Source: Enoplolaimus lenunculus
Taxonomy: Eukaryota > Nematoda > Enoplea > Enoplida > Thoracostomopsidae
Length of the DNA stretch: 64,000 nucleotides
Direction of reading: 5' to 3'
Assembly (NCBI GenBank): GCA_030248215.1
Contig: JASANG010003065.1
Span: 24,904-88,903 of the forward strand
Made by a program: the position numbers and the translations under genes. Positions 20,802 to 33,900 of this stretch are shown piece after piece; the stretch's first letter is position 1; every line of letters starts with the position of its first letter. Under the pieces are notes generated by a model, which was not told the DNA's origin, searched no databases, and saw nothing but the letters and a program-made list of their open reading frames with translations.

Positions 20802-21214
20802 CTGTAGTGACCCGAATAACGGGGATTGATATTTATTTGGTCTCTCCAGTGGGTACCCCCTTGTTTTTCGGTTACGGACCGTTATTTATTTTTATCCCAC
20901 GCTCCGCCGCCCTTCGGTACTGATATATATCCAGTACTGCAATTATCCGTTGAATTAAACGTTTGTCTTGAGCGATAATACAAGGTTATACCTTAGGAAT
21001 GTACTTTCAAAATTTAAGTACGCTTTAAAGTTTCGAACTCAAATTATATGGTCCTGGAGTCATTTATGCTCTACAATTAGTGTTAATTGACATTCATGGA
21101 CTCTAATTAGGGTTTAGGGACTCTATGCGCTTACGGACTCTTATTAGGAATACAGACTCCAATTGATTCGGACTCAAAATGGAGACCCTCTCCCTTTTAT
21201 TCGGGTCAAAACAG
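20802..21214. mobile_element. CTGTAGTGACCCGAATAA MITE (Tc1/mariner-like), 413 bp
   Basis: The ends CTGTAGTGACCCGAATAA and TTATTCGGGTCAAAACAG are inverted repeats flanked by TA on both sides. Internal landmarks GGACTCTAATTAGGGTTTAG and GGACTCAAAATGGAGACC recur in copies at 45710-46144, 47303-47742 (reverse orientation), about 36700-37125 and about 11615-11845. A 126-bp deletion derivative is at 44437-44562. The TA duplication suggests Tc1/mariner mobilisation. Confidence 0.85.
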
Positions 21215-21920
21215 TAAGTGACTACAAGTATGCAGACATTTGAAAATATATCATATAATATTCGCAGACAATAACCACTTATATCACATGACATTGACGA
21301 AAAAGTGACCCAAACATGATAATAGCAGACAAATGCGAATTTTTGAATACGATATATGTTCTATAAGAAGACAAAATGTTACCCAATAGTCTAATACGGA
21401 CAAATCATGTCCCAATCTGCCCCGGTTAACGTGAACCCCGCATTAGGCTTATGCTTAGGCAGGGTGCGAACGGATATTCGGTTCCGGCAAAAAATCGGCA
21501 TCCGGCTCCGGTATTTTTTCTTGTCGGATTTGTTTCACAATTTGAAAAAATGAAACTAATTGACTTATGCGTCGTCCACTTTAATTTGCGTACGCCGTGT
21601 GGATTTTTGAAACGGCAATTGACGGTTGCCCTCAAAAAATAAATTCCTAGTAGATAGTCTTTGTAAATTGAAATTATTTTCATCAAATTTTTAAGTTCAA
21701 TTGACAGTTGCGGTCCATTTTAAAAACAGCAACCGTCAACGTATCCAAAAATAACGGTAGGCGTAAACAGCTACTTTCCGGTGTACCAGCAACCGTCACT
21801 GGATATCCTATTTTCTAGGCGGCAACCGTCAACGGCAGTCCGGTTAACATACAGCAACTGCCGATCAGGCTGCAACTTCCTTTACCGCAAGCGTAAGCAA
21901 GGAATACAGTTTTTTGAAAG

Positions 21921-22094
21921 TAACCGTCAATTGAAAATTTACATTAGACGGCAACCGTCAATTGAAATTATTGAGGTAGATGGCAACCGTCAATTGAAAT
22001 TTCGATTTACACGGCAACCGTCAATTGAAAATTTGCGTTTAGACGGCAACCGTAAATTGAAAATTTAGAGTTAGGCGGCAGCCGTCAATTAGCA
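21921..22094. repeat. Array of ~31-bp units around GCAACCGTCAATTGAAA
   Basis: Unit starts lie near 21921, 21951, 21983, 22014, 22045 and 22077. Looser copies occur at 21787, 21821, 22852, 22884, 22980 and 23143, and inverted ones near 21617 and 21700. The core GCAACCGTCAATTG is partly palindromic. A 95-codon open frame over the array repeats an Arg-Gln-Pro-Ser motif and is a by-product of the repeat. Confidence 0.8.
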
Positions 22095-22370
22095 ATCCGG
22101 CGCACTATGGGCAAGGGTTCATCCCGGAGAACCAGATATCCGTTTCCGTATTCGTTTCCGGTAGGCTCAGCCCTCCCCGGCCTTCTCTGGCTACGGGCCC
22201 GTTGGTCCTGTATATAAAACAGCCTAAACATATATTATATAAAACATAAATAGCGTTTAGAAAAAGTTTTTTTTATATTTGTATTATTTTATTTTTAGAT
22301 ATGCATAGGTTCTTTACACGTATATTTTTAAACAGTGCTTTTTTACCGCGTATGCGTACTTGTGCTGGGT

Positions 22371-22800
22371 AATTCACAGGGACGGTGGCCAAGAAGGGGC
22401 AAGGGGGTTCAATCGCTCAACAAAATTTTGGCCTACCTAGAACTTGTTTTTATTCAATGTTAAAAGTATCTGTTTTTCAGCCCTACATCCGTCAGCTGCT
22501 AAAAATCTCAACATCCTTTTTAAATATCGGGCATAAAAAACTCTTTGCTAGCGTATGTGTATTTTTATGCACTGGGGAATTCACAGGGCCGGTAAACCAA
22601 GGGAGGCAAGGCGGTTCAACTTTCTGCAAAATTTTGGCCCACCTAGAACTAGTTTTCATTCAATATTTATTTTTTAGTCCTACGATCGCCGGCGGCTATT
22701 CATAAAAATCTCAAACCCTTTTTTGTCAGGCATAAACTGCTTGCTAGCGTATGTGTATTTAAACCTACAGTGCACTAGGGAATTCACAGGGCCGGTAGGC
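22371..22800. repeat. ~205-bp tandem repeat, about two copies
   Basis: The landmark AATTCACAGGG recurs at 22371, 22578 and 22781. It is followed each time by a GGTTCRA..CAAAATTTTGGCC block, and in the complete units by a GCTAGCGTATGTGTATTT block. It lies inside the composite element 21460-24314. Confidence 0.75.
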
Positions 22801-24986
22801 AAGGCAGGCAAAGGGGTTCGACGCCCTGCAAAAAATTTATAGCAAGACGACAACCGTCAATTGAAAATTTTTCTGAAATGGCAGCCGTCAACGAGGTGTT
22901 CCTTTTTCAGATGGCTATTGTCAACACCAAACGTAACATGTACCCGACAGCGGCCAACGGGTACCGGCTAGGTAGACAGCAAGCGTCAATGATATTGCAA
23001 TTTTTGTAATGGCAACTGTAAAGCCATAGTAATTGTTGAGAAGCTATTGACAGTTTCCCCCTTAAATTTTTGTTCAAAATTTAAAAATAGTTTAATTTTG
23101 CAAAGTTTTAAACAGTAGCTGTCAACTGAAATAAAAATTTTAACAGCAGCCGTCAACTGAATCTTATTTTTGAACCCCGCAGACCGCAAGGGTCAATTGC
23201 CGTTTAAAAAATCCACACGGCGTACGCAAATTAAAGTGGACGACGCATTAGATTGACTTACTTGAATTTTAAATATCACGCTATAGTTCTGAGCGCGTTT
23301 GTGCCGGAAATGAATCCGACTTCCTGTTGGTATGTTTTGGTGCATCTGCGCCTCTGTCATCTCACATTCTATTCATTTATAAGCACTCGAAGATTGCACT
23401 GTCCCGGTGAATATCGTATGATATTCGATGTAATTTTGGATGTCATATGATATTCGCATAAATGTCCACAAGTATCATGTGACATACCGTGTCTTGTACG
23501 CAAAGAACACCTGAGAGCGATGTGAGACTTATCTGCATGCATATCTATTAGTTAGAACTCAAGTAACTGAAACTACATTCACTGTGGAAGCTTCAATCTT
23601 ACGGCGATTAATTCAGATGAGAACAAGTGTAACTTCCCATTCGAAAGTTTTTTCTCGGAACGTAGCTCCCATTCCAAAATTACGGCTAGGCCTCTGGTTG
23701 CATGTCGGCAACTTTGTACTTTACGTTGCGTTAACGTGAAGATAAGTCAAAACTAAGCTTAAGTGAAACAATAGCCTTAAATCTAAAGCTACATACACCT
23801 CTATTTTATAGTATCTTACATAAACTGGATGCCCGACCGTAAAAGTAAGACGGGCCAAACAAATATTGCAACTAAACGCAACGTTACATATAAACAGAAT
23901 AATGGAATAGGTTCATTGTTAAAGTGTTAAGCTTTGTCTTGAGACACTTTTAATATGCGAACAGGAAGGAAGAACTGTGAGTTACGTTCTGAAATCTGAA
24001 TGCTACTTAGATACGTTATTGTAGTTTTTTGCTTGAATTTCAGTTATTTGTGGGAATATATAATTAAAAAATGTATGTGTTTGTGGTAATTTTTGAGTGA
24101 TAGGTTATTAATTTACGAAAACACCCATAACTAGAGCGCTCAACCAGTCATTCAAACAGTAATGTGATTTAATAAACCAGAATACAAACTATAAACTTAT
24201 AAAGGAATACGAGATTAAATAAACAATCGAATTAACTATCCGGCTCCGGCTCCGGCCGGATATTAGATTATCCGGCTCCGGCGCCGTCAGGTTTTGGTAT
24301 CCGGTCGCACCCTGGGCTTAGGAATATGCTTATACTGCTGTCCCGGCCCTGTTCTATTCATGGGACATACTGTTCCGCCCCTGTTCTTTACATTGGCCGA
24401 TTTAATAATAAGCAGGCAAAATGTTATCCAATAAATTGCTTAATAGCAACAAAACATGTCCGAAGCAGTCACGGTTACGTGAACCGCGCGTAACGAAGGC
24501 CCATGGCCATAGTTATAGATAATCAAAGGGGCCTCCCTCACTTTCAACCTATTCTGTTAAACATAAGTTTAGTACGTGCAAACCTAAACATAAATTCATT
24601 GTTACTCTGATACAACACGCTGTTCAATCGAGAACCAGCTTTGGATTAAAATTCTTAATAAGAATGCTGTATTAAGCCAGCTTTTTGCGCTACACGGAAA
24701 AATTCGTTGCATTTTTAAATAATTTTTCTGAATGAATTTAACATTTTATTTCAATTTAAACATTTCAACTGTTCACCCTAGCATGTTCAAGATGAAAGCT
24801 AAAATAAAAATATAAGAAGTCTTCTGAGTCTATATAAATTTAAACACTATCGTTGTAAAGAGTTTTACGTACCATCAGACTTGTTGATTACAAATCACGA
24901 TAACTATATTTCGTTTTCAACGAGGTTATCAATGATTTTTCACTTATGCTATTATTCAGCCAAATATTAAAAGGTAAAAGCATATA

Positions 24987-27900
24987 ATGGATTATAATTG
25001 CGCCCAAGTCGTAGATACTGGTGCTTTTCGCATATCACCAGGGTTTCTATACAATTCAAGAACACACCAGATAAGTCGACCTCTGCCATTATGGACCGAG
25101 AAGCGAAAGCAAACAGAAATTGAGTCAAGGCCAATTCATCGTGTTGAATTTAAAATGATTCAAAATTCAAAATTGTACGAAAAAGCGAGCCAGTTTGATA
25201 TTTCATTGTCGGTTCTCGCTGAAATATTGAGTGGTGTCGTTCAAGCCAAAGGAACCCTCCAATTTGTCAAAAGTGACGAAAAAACAAACGATGTAAGTTT
25301 CGGTCTAAGGAGGGCGTTTTGTACATACACTGCAAAAAATGCTGAGTCCAATTGACAGTTTTGAAAGGTCGAATCTGTCTATGGCGGAGTCGAATTTGAC
25401 TCAGTTTGTGTTGTCCGAAAAAGCCTACTTCGGAGAGAGTCAATTTGACGTCAACTTGGTTGCAATACTTGCAACCGGCGCTAGCATATTTTACCACGAG
25501 AATGTCGTCACACAAAGAAAAATCTTCTGATAGAAAAAGATTTAAATCAAATGTATACAAATTACAGTTAAAACTATAAAAATTCAGTATTTGGCGTATG
25601 ACAAATCAGCGGGAACAGCGCCAAAAATACGTATGTGGGGAGCTCTAGCATTAATTATATAGATATACACTCTTTATTATTTTTCAAAAGCCATATTCAC
25701 ACTTGCAAATTTTCCAGCAAAAACTTACACATACAACTTGGATATGCAAGCTTGGTCACAAAACTGCATTGAAGTTCTTGCACCTAAGTACAAAATATTC
25801 ACAGGAATTCGGGCTACTAAAGTTAATTTCCACGTTTGACCGCAATTGCAAGTCGCTTGAATTTCTTGCACATGTATTGTTGAGCGCTTCAAATTGTTGA
25901 CTTAAGGAAAGCTGTACTGTGTCCTACCTGACAGCAATAGCAATGATGTGATCTTACTTGCGTTTCAGTTTGAGGCATAAATCAATCCGTGTCATATTCT
26001 GTTTACAAGGTTTTACTGGATTGGGCAATCGGAGACATGTTGTTGAGTGCTTTTGAATTTAGTTCAAACCTTTTTAATTTATTTGAGAAGTTTGAAATAA
26101 TCAATAATCCAAATATTAATTTTGTTTAATATTTGGTTGTCAACGGCGATTGCGACGGGGATTGTTTTTCAGTTTTAAGTTATGGATGGAAATCGTTTGT
26201 TCCAAAATGGTTCTCAAGTCAAAAAATTTAAAGTCGAGCTTTCTTTACGCGGAAGTGTTTCTTGCAGCTGCAAATTTTTTAAATATTTCATTGTTGACAC
26301 ATTTGCACAGTTTTGTACCGTAAAATAAATTACTAAGTAATTCCAGATGTAAAGTTTTTGAAACTATGTTCAAAAAATAGGAATACTTGACTAATTTTTT
26401 TGTTTCCAATCAACTTATGATTCTTTTCGTTGGCAAAGTCAACAATATTACTCTGCAATAACTTTGTAAACCAGCTCATTTATACGACCGCCTGATAAAA
26501 TTCAATTTGCGTCAAATTGTTGAATTAAAGAAAGCTGTACTGTGTCCTGCTTGACAGTAATAGTGGTCATGTAATCTTACTTGCGTTTCAGTTTCAGGCA
26601 TATATAAATCCGCGTCATATTCTGTTTACGAGGGGTATTGCATTCCCCGTCTCCATGACCGTTTCAGGGACTCCTTAGTACTGTGTCAAAAACATAGAAC
26701 AGAGATATTGTTTTGATAAAAACAGTTAACGACACAAGCGATTCATTTTATTGTTTCTGCGTCGGGCCCGTATATAAGGGGGGCCAGGGGGGCTCAGCTC
26801 CCCCTAGAAATTTTGGGCCCCTCCTAGAAAGTTTTCAATCTTGCTTGTAACTCATTGAAAACCCTTGAATTCCCCTCCTGAAAAAATTTTAGCCCACCCC
26901 TAGCATGGTGAACTGTCTACGGGCATGTTCTGCGTTTACAAAAAAAGCTTTTAAAAATGCTATTTTTAGAAAGCAAAAAGTGTATAGCGCGTTTTGATTG
27001 CTTTTGTAAAATCATTAGTTTATTGCAAAAGTTACAAAATTTCAGCACAAATCAATTTCATTGATTTACAAGCGATACAGTAAATTTTGCGAACTGGGCG
27101 CTTCGCTGCTATGGTCTGTTGACCACCCGGAAGTATTATCCGACCCTCGTCTTAAACAATCTTCCAACAACGCTACCCACTTGGTTACAGGGGTCGCTTA
27201 TGGCTCTGAGGCAATATTTCATTTCGCTCAAGACCGTAGTGTCACAAGCTCTGGCCTGGAAGTTGGAGGACGGATTAATGTAAAGTGTGACGCCGTACTC
27301 GCTGCGGTTAAAGGACAAATTGAGGGTAAATACGCGAACGAGTTAAAAATTAGTGATAACGGGGTAACGTTTGAGTATTTTGGTGATTTTGTCCTGCAAA
27401 GCGCTTGCGAAACTGTAGGGCAAATTTCAAAAGAGATATCAACGATCACAAATGAGGTTGACGATGGAAAACGGCAAAGTTCGGAAGCAGCCGTGAGGCC
27501 TAAGTTGGCGTATTTGTTGCCGTTGGACGTGTTTCGAAAACTGGCGCGGTTGGCAAATCCAAAAATTACGGCCGAACACGAGATGGTAACGCCGTATGAA
27601 AGTGTCAGGTATTCAAATCGTCAGCAAATCAAAGAGCTGCAGTTTGATGTAAAAACTTTCAGTAACTGTCTATTACCACAAATTTCTAATGTCAAATAGG
27701 TAGTCCGAGCACATCAGGTCTTCCCCGCCGGGCCCCTGACAAAATATTACGGGCACTTAAATGAATTCTTCGGTAGCAAGTAGTTTTTGTTTTCCGGTTC
27801 CGATATTTTTTAAACTTTCCGGTTCCAGTATTTTTAAACTTTCCGGTGCCGGTTTTTTAACTTTCAGGTTCCGGTATTTTAGAATTCGGGTTGCACCCTG

Positions 27901-30900
27901 CTAGCTGGCCACAAAGTTGGTGAATTGAGTTCGGCTCTACGTATACAGGTGCGTTTATAGCAGCGGTAACGGCGTCTGCCTCGGAATCCGTAGATCGCCA
28001 GTTCAAAACTAACAGTAACCCGTTTTTCCAGGTGCTGAGTTAAAAGTTCTCAAATTACAACTCCTACCTCGACTAAAACTGATATTTTTACTTCAATCGA
28101 CTAGCTATGTAAATCGTTTAATTTTTAAACTAAAGTGAACGATCTAGCAGATACACAGCTCTTAGTTTCGCATAAATTATTTAAATGTTAGCCTATAGAT
28201 GTAGCAATTATACGTAGTCTGAACGATGCTACAAATTGGCTGAATTCATGATTTATTGAGGTACTAACGAGTCTTGCAAGCCTAGCTATGAAAATCGGAA
28301 ATTATTTTGATAAAATTAGTTTATTCAGTGTAAAACTCCACTATGACAATTCGGTTTCAAAAGCTGTACAAGCATGATATTTTTCAAAAAATTACTATCT
28401 ACGCAATGTTCAAACCGTACTTGATATTAATACCGAAGCAAACATATTGGAGGACACGTTGAAGAGAAAAATTTTAGTAACAATTTTTATGTCGACTAAA
28501 ATGATGTTGCAAGAAACTTATATAGGAAATATTACCGTGATCCTATGATGTGGGAAAAGTATACAAGAGACTTTTTTCTTTTAGTGAATCAGGTTACAAA
28601 CAACTAGTCCAACTGCAAAACCGTAACAAAAAGCAACTAAACCGCATCCGAGACTTGATTTCAACGTCACCATTCTGCGCACGCTTTCGTGACTACACTC
28701 ATCAATTGAATTTAGTTAAATTTCAACTACGATTGTTCGAATGCCACGTCAACGATGCAGTCCGCTACGTGACTGGCTTGAAGCGAATGCAAACCGCGGC
28801 GGAAAAAATTTATTCAACAATCGATAAATTTATTAAACGATGCGACGAAAGTTCTTTCGAGTATGAGCGTCTCAAACGGTGGTTGGTGAGAAAACAAAAA
28901 GAAATCGCTGCGTTGGATATGATTGTAACGTAATTCGAGCTATTTTACAATTTTCTATTGCCGCAATTTGTTTCTGGTTAGCTTAAAAAGAACTCATCTT
29001 CTACGCCGCCCGTGAAAATACTTTGTCCACCTTAGAAATTTTTAACCTTGCTTGTTAGGCACTGAACACGCATGTATGCCTATCCTGAAATATCGTAAGG
29101 GTTTCTAGCAAGGTAAGCTGGCTAGGGGCTGTTCCACGTTTACTTTGAAGTACAAAGCATCATTGTGTGAATAACCACAAGTAGTTTCTAAACAACTGAA
29201 CCAATGTATTATAAAACTTTGAGTCTGACGCAAAGATTTTTAGCACCTCCAGAAAATGCGGAGCGATAGAGGTATAGATACAATTTTGTTGAACAGGTTA
29301 AATTCAGAAAAACGAAATCATTGAAAAAATTTAGGGAAATTCACCAAAACTGAAACAAGTCACTGCTAAAAATATTAAACAACACAATTTAATTTTGTGG
29401 GGAAAGTTTCAGGCGGCTCACAGAATACGATTTCATATCCGGTCCCGATAGCCTTTTGCTTGCCCTCAACAACCCAAGCGTAAATATCGTCATATGCTTT
29501 ACCCTACACATCTTACCGTCTGTAACTGTAGGAATTTTATCTGAAATGACGTCATTTTGGTCGACGAATTCTTCCCAACCCAGTGAGAATTTTTCCACGC
29601 TCAGTGACTCTGATGAGCAGCCATGGTTTGAAAACTTTAACACTCTTGGCGCAGTGAAACAATGCCTCATTCAAATTCGAGAATTTCGAAAAGTGAACGA
29701 AAACAAGTTGAAGTCAACTGCGTTTGTGTTTGAAATTGGAAACATGAATAGTGAAGAAACGGAATTGTTCAGTTGTGATGCGTACGTAAATGGCGTGAAT
29801 ATGGGGCGGTTCCAGATGCTTCCAAAAGTGGAAAAGGTAAACTTTTGAGCTCTTGTACGCTTCCTCTCACCAGGACTGGAGCTACTCCACCATATCTTCA
29901 TTTCGAGGCCCCCATCCAAAGAAAGCCCGCACCCCAACAAGATTTTACAAAAATTTGTAAAAAAAATTTTGATTAGCGCAAGGAGCCCGCACCCCAGAAT
30001 TTAGGGGGTATCCTAGCCTGCTCCGCCACTGCCACCCAAAGGCATTGCTCAACCACAGTCGTAGTCTTAGGTTTAGGTTTAGGTTAATAATAAATCTTTC
30101 TAAAACAATACCTTTACAAAAGTGTACAAGAGTTAATGATTTCAAAGCTTATCTGAAATATGTGCAGCACCTATATATCATGCGGTACTAAAAGAGTTTG
30201 TAACTTTTCAACCAAGAATTGGCATACCTTCATTTTTAACATAAATATTGTTTGCGCGAAATTTGCTTCTTCCGCGTGCAGAATTTCGGACTTCTCGTTG
30301 CCGCGTTGTGCTTGTTTGAAATCGCATTACTAACGGTTTGATGTGTGTCTGCTTTACTGACGAAGATCGAATTAAGCGGCCGTTGCTCTCCGCTACCGTT
30401 TAGATCCACTGCTGAAAAGATATTTTTGTATCGGTTTTAATTTCTGTTGGGAGGCACGTAGAACAGTATAACCCTCCCGTTGAATCAGTAAGTGGCAGTG
30501 AGTTTAGATATACTTTCTTCCCAGCCATACCAGAGTCTAATACGAGAATGTAACATGTAAAAAAATTCAAATGTTGAATAAATAAAGCTATTTTGTAACT
30601 CAGAATAGTATTAAAAATATGCCCAGATGTTTCAGCGTTACGCTCTGGCTTTAGGCCTAGAATGTTCTAAGGCTTAGATTTTGGTTTATGGAAACACATA
30701 GGGTTAGGCTACGCTCAGGCGTTTACGTTTAGAGAAGCCTAAAGCTTAAGCGTTAACCTGAGCCTGAGTCTCAGCCTACGTCTTTCTGATTAACTCGAAA
30801 ACGTCTGAAGAAAAAATATTTCTTAACTTAAACTGTTTACAGCAAAATTTGTAATATTTTTTATTATAAATATAAACTTCAAGGTCAAAATTGAAGCCGG

Positions 30901-33900
30901 TAAAAATACAAGATCAAAAACCGAAATTCAGTCAGAAGATAAACAACAGTGTGAAAATCTGCTGAAGTGGAAAGGTACGTGCTCACTGAGCGATTTTTCT
31001 TCAAATATTTCTTGAGATTTCTTGACTTGTCCTGAAAATTTACTGAGATCTTATAGTGCAAAACGAGAATCCGTATTTATACGTATTGATAACTCAAATA
31101 GGTGTTTACATTATAAACCCTTCTCATATACCGAGTGTTTCAGAAGTAACTACCCACTGTTTGATGCTAACTATCGGTTGACTAGGCAGAGGTAGCTCGC
31201 CTGTTTTTGTATAATTTTAGACACGTATTAAAAGTTTACTTACATTACGACGAGAGATCTCAGAAGAGCTCCGTCTGCGCACCACCAAGCTGAATGCATT
31301 TCTCCAGTCGGGATGGTACAGATCGGCAAACTTTGGCGCATAAGTCCACTAGATTTTTAGAAAACGCTGATTTTATCATGCCCGTCAATTCTTGAGGGTC
31401 ATTCGCCCTGCTTCTACAAACATCTTCTTTCACAACACCCCAAACAAAGAAGTCAGGCGGAGTTAAGTCTGGTGACCTAGCTGGCCACTCGATGGCACCT
31501 CTGCGGCCGATCCATCGATTCGGGAACCTTTCGTCCAGCCAAGCGCGGACTTCGGTAGTGTAGTGAGCGGGGGCTCCGTCATGCATGAAAACAAGGTCCT
31601 CGGTTAGGATTTGCGGGAGAAATTCTCTGGATTTATTGACATTTCCGTCAAAAAAGAATGGACCAACGATGCCGTGTGAACAAATTCCGGCCCAGACACA
31701 GACTCCAGGGGCGTTGACCTCTTTGTTCATCGTGACATGTGGATTGTGTTCAGACCAATAAACACAATTATGGCGATTAACATGACCATTGAGCTTGAAC
31801 ACCGCCTCGTCGATCCACAAAATGCGATCAAGGTCCAACGCACTGCTTTACACCATATCCAAAAGTGACTGACAAAACTGGACTCTGCAATCGAAATCAT
31901 CATCAGAGAGTCCATGGATAAGACGGGGCCGAAAGGGTTTCAAGTTAAGCTCCTTGTAAAGGCGCCAAACAGAAGTATGAGGAATACCCAGCTGGAGGGA
32001 AGCCCTTCGAGTTGACTTCTGGAAGCTCCAGGATACCGCAGCGCTTAATGCAGCTTTCTAGTCCCCACTTGTGGCAGACTTTGGACGACCCGGCCTATGC
32101 CGTTCCGCTACACTACCAGTGTCCTCGAATCGGGAAATAATATCAGCCATCGTCTTGCGAGTAGGAGGTATTGAGTCGAAATGATTTTTCCACTGGCGTG
32201 AGACTTCAGCATAATTTTCGTATTTATAGTAAAGTTTTACAACACAGATTTTTTTAGAGAGAGATCGTCGTGGGGAGTCCATGGTATAAACAGTACATAT
32301 TTATAATAACCTGAAACATTAAAAACAGCGATAAACAACCATTGCGAAATATTACGCCAGAAGATATTAGTTGACGAAGTGTGGGTAGTTACTTCTGAAA
32401 CACCCTGTATAGTACGATTGAGAAAGTTAGAACAACCTGTATCCGTAAAAATATACACAATGGGGGAGCATTTAACAATAAACTCAAAATTTCCACGAGA
32501 CGTGAGAGCCCTCCGAAGTCGAGCTTTTCGCTCTTGTAGCTGAGTGGTGGTGGTAAATGCCTCTCACCCGTGAGGCTGCGATTCGAATCATGGTTTGAAA
32601 TTATCTCTTATACGAATTAGCAAATATTCATGTGAAAAACGGTGAAAGGGCGTTTTGATCACCTATAGCGAATTATTATAAACTATCTTAAAACAAAACG
32701 GTTTCGGAAAATGCTGTTTAGAATGCGAATAGCATTCCGAATTGCACTTTATTTTTGATAATAGTCCTAAAGTCAAACTCGTTGCACATTAAAATCTTTG
32801 TTCAATTACTTTTCACCTGCCAAGCTAACAAAGCTGAACGGATTGGAAAAATTTCTCGGCTTGCTACCCCCTAAACCAATACAGATGGGCTAATTTTTGC
32901 AGACCCTGCAATTGCGTCAAAGTTTGTTATTCACCAAACTTTGTGGCGAAACCCCAACTCCGAGTGGCATCCAATACCACAACTTATATCTTGTGAAAGA
33001 ACGACTACAATTAAGGTTGGTGATGGAAAGATGGAATTCCTTCTGAGTGGCTTACCAGCAAATGTGACGTGTTCGATTAAAATAGCAGCCTTAAATGAAA
33101 TTGGACAAGGCGAATGGAGTGATCCTGTCACATACAATACAGGTATTTTTTTAAATTTATAAATTCAAACAAGCTGTAGGGCTCCGAATTAGCCGTCAAG
33201 ATGGTGTAACCTATATACATGGAAGTCTGCTTGTGACTCCTGCAAAAAATCGACCTCCGCTTCGCGTAGAAGTTTGCAGGAAGATTCAGCAATTTCGGTA
33301 GTGAAATTTTTCCATGTTTTACAAAACTTGCATCGTTCGTTGCATTTGTCTGAAAGATATGGTACAATTTTGCGAACTATTCGTCGGAATTTGTGGAAAA
33401 AATAAAATTAAAACCAAATTTTAAAGAACGCTTGTAGATATATGCTAAAATTTACTAATTAAACATTGTTTAAACTACCTACATTGCGTCATCCCCGGAT
33501 TCATTCCGGCTTCGGCCTCGGCAAGTTTTGTTGACCTCCGGCTCCGGTATTTTTCACCTTCGGTTTAACCCTGCTGCAAACTTATCAATATTAATGCATC
33601 CTTGCCGCGACTATGAAGTTAAGTAAATTAATAACTCTTCTTTACGTTTAAAAACTGTGTAAAACTAAAAAACGTTTGTATCAATTTCTAGCAGCAGCGG
33701 TTTTGATGTTAGAAAACCTAAAACTAAATGGAAATAGGTACTAAACGAACTTGAGAATACGGGCTATTATGTTTGCTGATAATTTATTTCCAATTAACCT
33801 TTTTGTTTTGCTCTGCTTACAAAAAAAGTGTTTTGAATCATGCTGTATGAAACACGTAATGTCTTTATAACCAGTCGTAATCTGACTACATGTATTGAGC

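Larger units (their letters stand above)
21460..24314. mobile_element. 2.86-kb composite hAT-like element
   Basis: The left end CAGGGTGCGAACGGATA and the right end TATCCGGTCGCACCCTG match as inverted repeats at 16 of 17 positions. They belong to the same family as 17762-18189. The flanking 8-mers TGCTTAGG (left) and GGCTTAGG (right) agree at 7 of 8. Removing the element restores a typical copy of the host's CTTAGG-rich repeat (AGGCTTATGCTTAGGAATATGC). Inside are an internal inverted repeat pair (21567-21623 and 23192-23249), an ~31-bp tandem array and an ~205-bp tandem repeat. No transposase frame is visible. The flank is itself repetitive, so the target duplication alone is weaker evidence than at 17762. 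Confidence 0.7.

Noticed and set aside
21781-22068. 95-codon open frame with repeated Arg-Gln-Pro-Ser
   Set aside because: It is a translation of the ~31-bp tandem array; the repeat explains it fully.
21921-22094. Regularly spaced repeats that could suggest a CRISPR array
   Set aside because: The spacers are ~14 bp and vary in quality, the repeats diverge, and this is animal nuclear DNA inside a transposon.
29456-29670. Minus-strand frame of 93 codons over 29389-29670
   Set aside because: It is a shadow of the thioredoxin-like exon of the SNTX-like gene on the plus strand.
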